Source: Ignavibacteriales bacterium (GTDB lineage Bacteria; Bacteroidota; Ignavibacteria; Ignavibacteriales; Ignavibacteriaceae). Taken from it: a stretch of 36,152 nt of DNA. The notes below the pieces were generated by a model, which did no database searches, was not told the DNA's origin, and was given only the letters and a program-made list of their open reading frames with translations. Below are positions 29,285-36,152 of the stretch, piece after piece (within the stretch, counting starts at the first letter, position 1; each line of letters begins with the position of its first letter). The stretch is taken from the NCBI GenBank assembly GCA_020061995.1, contig JAGUXE010000091.1, forward strand, positions 1 to 36,152, written 5' to 3'. The position numbers were made by a program, and so were the translations under genes.

Positions 29285-29320
29285 AATAGTGAACGCATAA
29301 CAGCGTTCACTATTTTTTTT
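29285..29320 (+). terminator. strong hairpin-T terminator directly ahead of the glycosyltransferase start
   Basis: A 12-bp stem, AATAGTGAACGC (29285-29296) with GCGTTCACTATT (29303-29314), merges into an 8-base T run that ends at 29320. The next start codon is at 29324. It terminates the DUF2723 gene but leaves no space for a ribosome site of the following gene. Confidence 0.85.
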
Positions 29321-29323
29321 ATT

Positions 29324-30388
29324 ATGAAGAAAAAAGTTTTAGTTTACGCACTTTCCGGCATTGGTGATGCATTAATGTTTACCCCCGCATTACAGCTTAT
29401 GCGAAAACACCTTCCTGAGGCTCAAATAGATGCACTCGTTATGTTTGGCGGTGTTAAGGAGATTTATGAACGAACCGATTTATTTGATTCGGTTATTCAT
29501 TTTGATTTTATGAAAGAAGGAGCAACTAAATCATTATTCTTTCTCTCTAAATTAGCTGGGAAATATGACTACACAATTAATGTTTATCCTTCAAATAGAA
29601 AAGAATACAATATAATCAGCTTTCTATCTTTAGCTAAGAATAGAGGGGCTATAAGTTATATTAGGAAAGATAAAAGAAATCTTGGGTTTCTTAATTCCAT
29701 TAGAATACAAGAAAAAGATAATTTCCATAATGTTGAAGAAAATATTCTTCTTGTAAGAAAAATGTTCGACATAAAAGATTATGAAGAAAATGATTTACTC
29801 TTCCCACTTACCGAGACTGATGAAAAATTCGCAATTGATTTTCTGAATAGAAAAACTTTAGCCGAAGATGACCTTATCATTGGTTTTCATGCAGGCTGCG
29901 CAACTTTAAAAAATCATATTAAAAGAAGATGGGAACCTGAAAAATTCATCGGACTCGCAAAGAAACTGATTAAAGAACTAAATGCAAAAATTATACTTTT
30001 CGGCGGACCTGAAGAAAAAGAACTGAATGAATCTATTTTTTCAGGAGTAAATAATCCTTCAATATTTATAGTTGACTCAAACAATCTTGCAGAGAGTGCA
30101 TCACTCATTAAAAAATGCAAAATCATGGTTACTAATGATTCAAGTTTAATGCATGTTTCAGCAGCAATGAAACGCAAAGTAGTTGCTATTATTGGTCCAA
30201 CCAACAGTAATTACATTTACCCCTGGCATACCAAACATAAAATTGTATCGTTAAATCTCGACTGCTCGCCTTGTTTCTTTTATTCTCCAAAACCGCTAAG
30301 TTGCAGTAGAACAGATATCCAATATAAATGCATTAAAGAAATTGATGTTGAAATGGTATTCAGGGAAGTAAAAAGCTTTATAGACTAA
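29324..30388 (+). CDS. glycosyltransferase family 9 (heptosyltransferase-like)
   Basis: A GT-B fold transferase of family 9, which adds heptose to the LPS inner core. The N-terminus VLVYALSGIGDALMFTPAL is typical for the family (RxxxxGDxxxxxP-like opening), and the C-terminal nucleotide-sugar domain has GFHAGC, RRWEPEKFIGLAK, ILFGGPEEKEL and VTNDSSLMHVSAAM, whose order and spacing match WaaC/WaaF proteins. At 354 residues it is full length. The AKKLIKEL helix precedes the second domain. Heptose as donor sugar is supported by hldD in the window, but family 9 also has other donors. Start codon placement is firm because the first residues are the conserved strand, even though no ribosome site is visible. 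Confidence 0.88.
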   Translation: MKKKVLVYALSGIGDALMFTPALQLMRKHLPEAQIDALVMFGGVKEIYERTDLFDSVIHFDFMKEGATKSLFFLSKLAGKYDYTINVYPSNRKEYNIISFLSLAKNRGAISYIRKDKRNLGFLNSIRIQEKDNFHNVEENILLVRKMFDIKDYEENDLLFPLTETDEKFAIDFLNRKTLAEDDLIIGFHAGCATLKNHIKRRWEPEKFIGLAKKLIKELNAKIILFGGPEEKELNESIFSGVNNPSIFIVDSNNLAESASLIKKCKIMVTNDSSLMHVSAAMKRKVVAIIGPTNSNYIYPWHTKHKIVSLNLDCSPCFFYSPKPLSCSRTDIQYKCIKEIDVEMVFREVKSFID

Positions 30389-30420
30389 TATTTTTTATTA
30401 CTTCAATTAATGGTATAAAA

Positions 30421-31923
30421 ATGAATAAGTTGAATGCGATACTAATACTCTTTTTAGTTACTCTACATATTGCTCACCCGCAAACAAATTTTAATTCATT
30501 CATCAATTATGCAAATAGTATAGCCGACTCGCTTCAAAAGAGTACTACTCTCGACAGCTTTGTTAATCATCATAGAAATGTTCGCATTCCGATTGTTGAA
30601 GATTCGTGGGCAATATTTCTATATAAAGGAAATGTAAATTCAGTCTCTATAGCAGGTGATTTTACAAACTGGGCAGCAAATCAATCTTTTAGTAAACTTC
30701 CAATTTCTAACTTTTTCTATTACAAAAAAACTTTTGAACCGACTGCTCGTCTCGATTATAAATTGGTACTTAACGGTAGCAGTTGGATTTTAGATCCCTA
30801 TAATCCCAACCGAGTTTCTGGTGGTTACGGACCGAATTCGGAACTCGCAATGCCCGAGTATATTCAACCATGGGATATTAATTTTAATCCCAATATTCAA
30901 CATGGCAATCTTATAACAACTTCAATCGCGAGTAATAACACCGGAAAAACTTATCAACTGCAAATACTGCTTCCGGCTTCATACATCACTAATCCATCAA
31001 AGAGATATCCGACTGTTTATTTTCAGGATGGCTCTGAATATGTTACTCTTGGAAGCGGTGTAAATGTAATTGATAATCTTATTGCCGCAAATAAAATTGA
31101 TGAGGTATTAGGTGTTTTTGTACAACCCACAAATAGAAATGATGAGTATGCAGGAAATCTACGCGTTCAATATCAATCGTTTTTTGTAAACGAGTTAGTT
31201 CCGTTAATTGATTCGCTTTACAGAACTATAGACAGCGCATCACAAAGGCTGGTTCTTGGTGATTCATTCGGCGGAAATATTTCTGCTTTGATTTCGTACA
31301 ATTATCCCGATGTTTTTGGTTTGTGCGGTTTACACAGTGCCGCATTCTGGCCAAATAATTATGAAGTTTATAATCAGATTTTAAATGGACCGAATAAAAA
31401 TATTCGTTACGCTTCAGTTTGGGGAACGTACGAATCGGTTTACCAAAATATGAGACCATTTCGCGATACACTATTAAATAGAGGCTACGATTATCATTGG
31501 AGTGAACTTCCCGAGGGTCATAGCTGGGGATTATGGCGCGCAAATATTGATTTCATATTAGAATACTTTTTCCCTTCATCAACATCTTATGTTGATGAGA
31601 ATAATAATATCACGCTTAATGATTTTGTGCTGTATCAAAATTATCCCAATCCTTTCAACCCGACTACAAAAATAAAATTTATTCTGCCGGTTGTAGTGCG
31701 AGATTTATCTCGCAACAGCGAAGCCACAAACTTCACCTCACTCGCATCATTAAAAATATATGATGTTCTTGGAAAGGAAGTTGCAACGATTGTTAATGAG
31801 GAGCTTTCACAAGGAGTTTATGAAGTTGAATTTAGCGCAAATGAATTATCAGGAGGAGTTTATTTCTACCAACTCAGGATTGGTAATTTTATCGAAACAA
31901 AGAAAATGGTTTATTTAAAATAA
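30421..31923 (+). CDS. T9SS-secreted esterase of the enterochelin-esterase/EstD type
   Basis: A 500-residue exported esterase. Residues 1-21 are a signal peptide. A CBM48/early-set-like domain (about 55-130) has SVSIAGDFTNWAAN and YKLVLNGSSWILDPYNP. The esterase domain (about 150-385) has YFQDGSEY, the nucleophile elbow GDSFGG with S282, and the catalytic histidine in EGHSW (H367). A sorting domain (about 395-500) with NYPNPFNPTTKIKF and KIYDVLGKEV directs type IX secretion. That domain is interrupted by about 18 extra residues, encoded in part by a GTAG-headed palindrome at 31693-31714. Relatives include ferulic-acid and siderophore esterases; the substrate here is unknown. It starts 32 bases after the glycosyltransferase gene. 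Confidence 0.9.
   Translation: MNKLNAILILFLVTLHIAHPQTNFNSFINYANSIADSLQKSTTLDSFVNHHRNVRIPIVEDSWAIFLYKGNVNSVSIAGDFTNWAANQSFSKLPISNFFYYKKTFEPTARLDYKLVLNGSSWILDPYNPNRVSGGYGPNSELAMPEYIQPWDINFNPNIQHGNLITTSIASNNTGKTYQLQILLPASYITNPSKRYPTVYFQDGSEYVTLGSGVNVIDNLIAANKIDEVLGVFVQPTNRNDEYAGNLRVQYQSFFVNELVPLIDSLYRTIDSASQRLVLGDSFGGNISALISYNYPDVFGLCGLHSAAFWPNNYEVYNQILNGPNKNIRYASVWGTYESVYQNMRPFRDTLLNRGYDYHWSELPEGHSWGLWRANIDFILEYFFPSSTSYVDENNNITLNDFVLYQNYPNPFNPTTKIKFILPVVVRDLSRNSEATNFTSLASLKIYDVLGKEVATIVNEELSQGVYEVEFSANELSGGVYFYQLRIGNFIETKKMVYLK
31693..31714 (+). repeat. GTAG-headed palindrome inside the esterase sorting domain
   Basis: GTAG (31693-31696) is followed directly by TGCGAGA (31697-31703), TTTA and TCTCGCA (31708-31714), a perfect 7-bp hairpin. 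It is read in frame as part of VVVRDLSRNS in the sorting domain. The AGA-TTTA-TCT core matches the intergenic palindrome at 8227. Confidence 0.7.
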
Positions 31924-31940
31924 TTCATGAGAAAGATTTT

Positions 31941-32468
31941 ATGAATTGGTATGTAGAAACCGTAATAGCCTTTCCGATAATTACTGCGATGATACAATTC
32001 GCATTACTCGGTACTCTCGGTGATATGATATCCAAATGGATAATCAGAAAAAAAGTATTTCTTCCTTTTACATATAAAACTTTAATTCTGAAAATGCTTG
32101 AGTGGGCGTTTCTTGCAGTTTGTATTAAATATGCTTTTGTGGGATTTAATTATTTTGTTCAGGGATTAGTTGAAAAGAATCTACTCCCCGAGTTAAATTA
32201 CTTTTGGGAAGCATTTGCAATCTCATTGTCAATGAATCTGCAATTCGGTCCTTTTCTTGTAATTATGCACAGACTGCTGGACAATCTAATTGCTAAGGAA
32301 AACAATTGGACTAATATTGAGAAGGGAATGTATTCACTTTTATGGTTCTGGCTTCCGGCTCATACAATCACATTTATGTTACCGAAGCCCTTCCAGATTG
32401 GACTGGCGGCATTGTGGTCAGTTATACTCGGATTGATTTTAGGTTATTATAATTCAAAGAAAAAATAG
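31941..32468 (+). CDS. Mpv17/PMP22-like membrane protein
   Basis: A 175-residue membrane protein with about four hydrophobic segments (roughly 10-30, 45-72, 85-112, 130-170). The C-terminal half, with the QFGPFLVIMHRLLDNL segment and the LWFWLPAHTITFMLP segment, follows the pattern of the Mpv17/PMP22 family, which in eukaryotes sits in mitochondrial and peroxisomal membranes and is thought to form channels. Start MNWYVETVIAFPIITAMIQF follows GAGAAAG. It lies 17 bases after the esterase gene and probably shares its transcript. The bacterial role is unknown; the family call rests on a few conserved aromatic and proline positions. Confidence 0.6.
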   Translation: MNWYVETVIAFPIITAMIQFALLGTLGDMISKWIIRKKVFLPFTYKTLILKMLEWAFLAVCIKYAFVGFNYFVQGLVEKNLLPELNYFWEAFAISLSMNLQFGPFLVIMHRLLDNLIAKENNWTNIEKGMYSLLWFWLPAHTITFMLPKPFQIGLAALWSVILGLILGYYNSKKK

Positions 32469-32488
32469 ATCGAGTTAAATCCTTTGTG

Positions 32489-34951
32489 CTAAATTATACT
32501 CTGCGGGTCAACATCAAAAAATAATTTAGCCTCCCGATATTTCGTTTTACGGTTGTAGTTTGTAAATGCTTCAAGCACAGCTTTACGCAATAACGAGCCG
32601 GCAGGATCAAGGTCTCTTCCGCTTTTAATAATTAGTTGATAACGGAATTCCCCTTTTATTCTGGCAAGAATTGCAGTGGTTGGCGGAGTAACTTTTAATC
32701 GTTTATCATAATTTTTTATCTCGTTATAAAATTCAACAATAGAACCGCGTGCCGTTTCTTCAACAGCATGTTTGGTTTCTATCATACAAATCCGAACGTA
32801 CGGCGGATAACCGTGGATCTTCCTATCGAGAATTTCTTTATCGTAAAAACCTAAATAATCATTTTCTAATACTTTTTGTAAAACAAAATGTCTTGGATTT
32901 TGAGTTTGAATTAGAACTTCTCCTTCTATATTACTTCGACCTGCTCTTCCTGAAACCTGTGTGAGTAATTGAAATGTTCTTTCATCCGCACGAAAGTCAG
33001 GCATCCATAAACTTGTCTCCGCGGAAATTACTCCGACTAAAGTAACACGTGAAAAGTCTAATCCCTTTGAGACGATTTGAGTTCCGACAAGAATATCTAT
33101 GTCACCATTCTTAAATTTATATAGGATTTCACCAAGCGAACCTTTTTTGGATATTGAATCAGAATCAATTCGAGCAATATCTGTGTTTGGGAAATAGAAT
33201 GATAATTCATCTTCTACACGCTCTGTGCCCGTTCCAAAGTACTTAAGATGAAGCGAACCGCAATGTGAACAAGCCGGCGGAATTTTTTTTGTGAAACCGC
33301 AATAATGACATTTTAGTATGTTCTGATTGATATGATAAACTAGCGAAACCGAACAATTATCACAAACTTCAATTTGTCCGCACTCTAGGCAATAAAGTTG
33401 AGTAGAAAAACCGCGTCTGTTTTGAAGAATTATTACTCCCTCTTTTTTCTTCAATCTCTCATCAATTTTTTCGAGAAGCGTTTTAGAGAAAATATTCTCC
33501 ATCCGTTTCTGTTTCTTTTCGTCAAGCACATTAACCAATGTAATGATTGGAAGTTTAGCGTTATCAATTCTTTCAGGTAATGATAGTAGAGTGTATTTAT
33601 TTTGTTCCGCGTTCCACATACTCTCAACGGATGGAGTTGCTGAGCCAAGCATTACCGGAATATTCCAAAACTTAGCACGCATTATTGCACAATCGCGTCC
33701 GTTGTAACGAGGAGTTTCATCCTGCTTATAACTATGGTCATGCTCTTCATCGACAATAATAATTCCGATGTTTGTTAATGGAGCAAATAAAGCGGAACGT
33801 GCGCCGATGACAATTTTTGCATTTCCTTTTAATACTTTTATCCATGAGTCGTAGCGTTCACCGGGGGACATTTTACTATGCATCACAGCAACATCATCTT
33901 TGAAATGATTTATAAGTCGTGCTGTCATTTGTGGAGTTAATGATATTTCCGGAACTAATAATAAAGCGGTTTTCCCTTGAGATAAAACTTTTTTAATCAG
34001 TTCGATATAAACTTGTGTTTTACCGCTTCCTGTAACACCATGAAGAAGGAAGACCTTAAACAACGGATTGGAAAGAGATTTGGTTACCTCTTCTACTGCA
34101 CTTAATTGATGAGAGGAAAGTTCAAATTCTTTTAACTCTTCAGAATAATAATTAGAATATTTTCGCTCAACTACTTTATAATAGACTGACACAAACCCCT
34201 TTTTTGATAACGAAACAGCCGTTTCTTTGGAGATTTTAATTTCTTTTATCAATTCATTAAGGGGAGCTTCTTTTTCATTCAGATGAAGAAGTTTAAGAAG
34301 AAGCGATACTTGTTTGGGTGATTTATTTTCAATCGAAGGAATAAAATCGTAAATCTCATCAGCTTGTTTTACCATTTTTACAAAGAGTATTTTCTTCGCC
34401 TTAATTTTTACATCTTCAACATCTTCATGAAGTGTAATAACTCCTTTATTTACAAGTGTTCGAAGGGGTGAGTATAAATTTTTCTTATTAACCAATTTTT
34501 GAAGTTGTGAAAATGAAACTAACTCTTTTTCAGAAAAGACTGCAAGAAGTTTTGCTCTTGTAGAGGTTTTAGTTTTTTCCTCCCCTAAAAGTTGTTTCGC
34601 AAAATCCTTATCAGAGGAGTATCTTTTTTTTGTTTGAACGTCCGTTCCTTGAGGTACAGTTAATCTTAATACTTCCCCGGTTGAACAAAGATAATAGTCA
34701 GACATCCATTCATAAAATGCATAATCCGTTTCATTAAAAACAGGCAAATCATCAATTACATCGATAATCTGTTTTAAATTTTCTGTTACATTAGTTTCCG
34801 AAGAGACAGAGATAATAAATCCAGTCATTACTCTTTTGCCAAAAGGGGCTACAGCACGTATACCAGGCTGTACAAATTCTTCATATTCGGGCGGTACGGA
34901 ATATGTAAATGCTTTTCTAAACGGAAGAGGAAATACAATTTCAACGTACAT
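32489..34951 (-). CDS. priA: primosomal helicase PriA
   Basis: Restarts stalled replication forks by binding forked DNA and loading the replisome; a 3'-5' superfamily 2 helicase. Full length at 820 residues. The N-terminal DNA-binding domain starts VEIVFPLPFRKAFTYSVP. Helicase motifs: GVTGSGKTQVY (305-315), IIVDEEHDHSYKQ with DEEH at 401-404, and GSATPSVES (436-444). Eight zinc-binding cysteines are all present between residues 521 and 564 (CxxC at 521/524, 530/533, 548/551 and 561/564). The helicase C-terminal VGTQIVSKGLDF and the QVSGRAGR motif are intact. It is 5 bases downstream of kdtA, so both are likely in one operon. Confidence 0.97.
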   Translation of the reverse strand: MYVEIVFPLPFRKAFTYSVPPEYEEFVQPGIRAVAPFGKRVMTGFIISVSSETNVTENLKQIIDVIDDLPVFNETDYAFYEWMSDYYLCSTGEVLRLTVPQGTDVQTKKRYSSDKDFAKQLLGEEKTKTSTRAKLLAVFSEKELVSFSQLQKLVNKKNLYSPLRTLVNKGVITLHEDVEDVKIKAKKILFVKMVKQADEIYDFIPSIENKSPKQVSLLLKLLHLNEKEAPLNELIKEIKISKETAVSLSKKGFVSVYYKVVERKYSNYYSEELKEFELSSHQLSAVEEVTKSLSNPLFKVFLLHGVTGSGKTQVYIELIKKVLSQGKTALLLVPEISLTPQMTARLINHFKDDVAVMHSKMSPGERYDSWIKVLKGNAKIVIGARSALFAPLTNIGIIIVDEEHDHSYKQDETPRYNGRDCAIMRAKFWNIPVMLGSATPSVESMWNAEQNKYTLLSLPERIDNAKLPIITLVNVLDEKKQKRMENIFSKTLLEKIDERLKKKEGVIILQNRRGFSTQLYCLECGQIEVCDNCSVSLVYHINQNILKCHYCGFTKKIPPACSHCGSLHLKYFGTGTERVEDELSFYFPNTDIARIDSDSISKKGSLGEILYKFKNGDIDILVGTQIVSKGLDFSRVTLVGVISAETSLWMPDFRADERTFQLLTQVSGRAGRSNIEGEVLIQTQNPRHFVLQKVLENDYLGFYDKEILDRKIHGYPPYVRICMIETKHAVEETARGSIVEFYNEIKNYDKRLKVTPPTTAILARIKGEFRYQLIIKSGRDLDPAGSLLRKAVLEAFTNYNRKTKYREAKLFFDVDPQSII

Positions 34952-34956
34952 GATGC

Positions 34957-36152
34957 TTAAACATATTTGTAAACTTCTTCAAGAATCTTATCGGTAGCCC
35001 CTATATTATTCAATACATATCGGCTCGCCGCATTTCCTTTTTCTTTTCTAAGACTTTCATCAGATAACAACTGTTTAATATTACGATACGCATCCTTTTT
35101 ATTTTTAATTATTATTCCGCCTCCCGTATTTGCAAGTTTCTTTGCTTCCTGTGAGTTGTGTATTTTGGGTCCAAACATTACCGGGACACCATAAACAGCG
35201 GCTTCAAGTGAGTTGTGAATATTACTTTTAAAGCTTCCGCCGACAAATGTAATATCCGCATAACAATATAAAGTTAGTAAAATACCAATTGAGTCAACAA
35301 GAACTACTCTCTCGTTGTTGTAGTTATTCAAGTAAGAAAATCTTATTGTCTTCTCTTTTCCGTTGAAATCATTTTCAAGTTTTTCGAGGTGATGAATAGT
35401 CGGCTCATGCGGTGCGATGATTACTAATAATTCGGGATGATATTTAAGTGCAGTAATAAAAGCCGGAATTATCACATCTTCATCTTCAAACCAGGTGCTT
35501 CCCGCAACGAGAATTTTTTTATCTTTTAATATTTCGGGGCGAATTAAATTCTTCTCCTTCGCTATCAAACTGCGTTGGTAAACTCTGTCAAATCTTGTAT
35601 CCCCAACTGCTTCAATTTGAAATGTTGTAATGCCGAATTCCTTAAAGTTATTCGCATCGTTTTCTGAAACGGTCAGAATCTTAGTCATTTTTTTGTATAG
35701 GGAAGTATGGAAACTTTTCGCAAAGAAATTTTTTCTTGCCGAATTATCCCTCATCGTAGCATCAACAAGCATGGCGGGAATATCTTTTGTGAATAGCTGA
35801 TACATATGATTAGGCCAAATATCATATCTCATAATAACTGCAAGATCCGGTTTGGTTATTTGTACAAATCTCTTGGCATTTGTTGGAGTATCTAATGGGA
35901 TGTATGAGACTATATCGGCATAAGGGTATTTTTTTGAGTTTTCGAAACCGGACGGCGAAAAAAAAGTAATCAGAATATTTTCTTTTCTTGATTCTTTCAG
36001 CTTTTCAATTATTGGTTTTGCCTGTTCAAATTCACCGAGCGATGATGAATGAAACCAAATCAGTTTTTTAGATCGATTTAACTCAGAGGTATTAAGTATA
36101 AGTTCTTCAAATAATCTTTTACGCCCTTGAATTCCAAGTTTAATCTTTTTAT
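34957..36152 (-). CDS. kdtA: 3-deoxy-D-manno-octulosonic acid transferase, cut by the window edge
   Basis: Adds Kdo to lipid A in the inner membrane, creating the base of the LPS core. The reading frame is open from the right edge (first full codon at 36150) to the stop at 34957, giving 397 residues; E. coli WaaA has 425, so roughly the first 30 are missing, including the membrane anchor. Seen: IWFHSSSLGEFEQAKPII near the visible start, TFFSPSGFE, MRYDIWPNHMYQL, VAGSTWFEDED, IIAPHEPTIHHLE, and FVGGSFKSNIHNSLEAAVYGVPVMFGP, all family-typical. The ATG at 35832 is internal, not the start. priA follows 5 bases later. Confidence 0.93.
   Translation of the reverse strand, partial: KKIKLGIQGRKRLFEELILNTSELNRSKKLIWFHSSSLGEFEQAKPIIEKLKESRKENILITFFSPSGFENSKKYPYADIVSYIPLDTPTNAKRFVQITKPDLAVIMRYDIWPNHMYQLFTKDIPAMLVDATMRDNSARKNFFAKSFHTSLYKKMTKILTVSENDANNFKEFGITTFQIEAVGDTRFDRVYQRSLIAKEKNLIRPEILKDKKILVAGSTWFEDEDVIIPAFITALKYHPELLVIIAPHEPTIHHLEKLENDFNGKEKTIRFSYLNNYNNERVVLVDSIGILLTLYCYADITFVGGSFKSNIHNSLEAAVYGVPVMFGPKIHNSQEAKKLANTGGGIIIKNKKDAYRNIKQLLSDESLRKEKGNAASRYVLNNIGATDKILEEVYKYV

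Noticed and set aside
35832..35832. ATG at 35832 as start of kdtA
   Set aside because: The frame stays open to the window edge and the upstream residues (such as SSSLGEFEQAKP) are conserved KdtA sequence, so this methionine is internal.

Overview
The window looks like chromosome from a low-GC, Gram-negative member of the Bacteroidota/Ignavibacteriota side of the FCB group, most likely an Ignavibacteria-type organism. Two secreted proteins end in type IX secretion sorting domains built around an N-YPNPFNP-type motif. Three lipopolysaccharide genes (hldD, a family 9 glycosyltransferase, kdtA) show an outer membrane with heptose/Kdo-type LPS. A DUF2723 membrane protein and very AT-rich spacers fit the same group. 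I saw no rRNA, tRNA, CRISPR array, prophage or transposase gene.

Left part (1-9.1 kb): an Lrp/AsnC regulator sits directly ahead of a class I glutamine synthetase that has a strong terminator. Then come a minus-strand pair (secreted alpha/beta hydrolase and a small membrane protein), a membrane-anchored SpoIIE-type phosphatase, a large T9SS-exported M14 carboxypeptidase, and an overlapping nucleotidyltransferase/HEPN pair. The spacers here are full of short palindromes and REPIN-like doublets.

Middle (9.2-25.9 kb): peptide chain release factor 3, a DEAD-box RNA helicase, two poorly known exported proteins, HldD, then cobalamin-dependent methionine synthase MetH preceded by a candidate pseudoknot leader. 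These are followed by an ABC-2 exporter pair, phosphoglycerate dehydrogenase, acetyl-CoA synthetase and an RluE-type pseudouridine synthase.

Right part (25.9-36.2 kb): a small charged protein, a DUF2723/TPR membrane protein, a heptosyltransferase-like enzyme, a T9SS-exported esterase and an Mpv17-like membrane protein, all on the plus strand. PriA and a KdtA cut by the window edge lie on the minus strand.

Most genes are housekeeping. The parts that deserve a second look are in the non-coding DNA: (1) a perfect two-stem pseudoknot in the metH leader; (2) several families of short dispersed palindromes, some headed by GTAG as in REP elements, with no REP transposase in sight; and (3) two cases where such palindromes lie in frame inside T9SS sorting domains. 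The HEPN protein is also odd because it contains no arginine at all.
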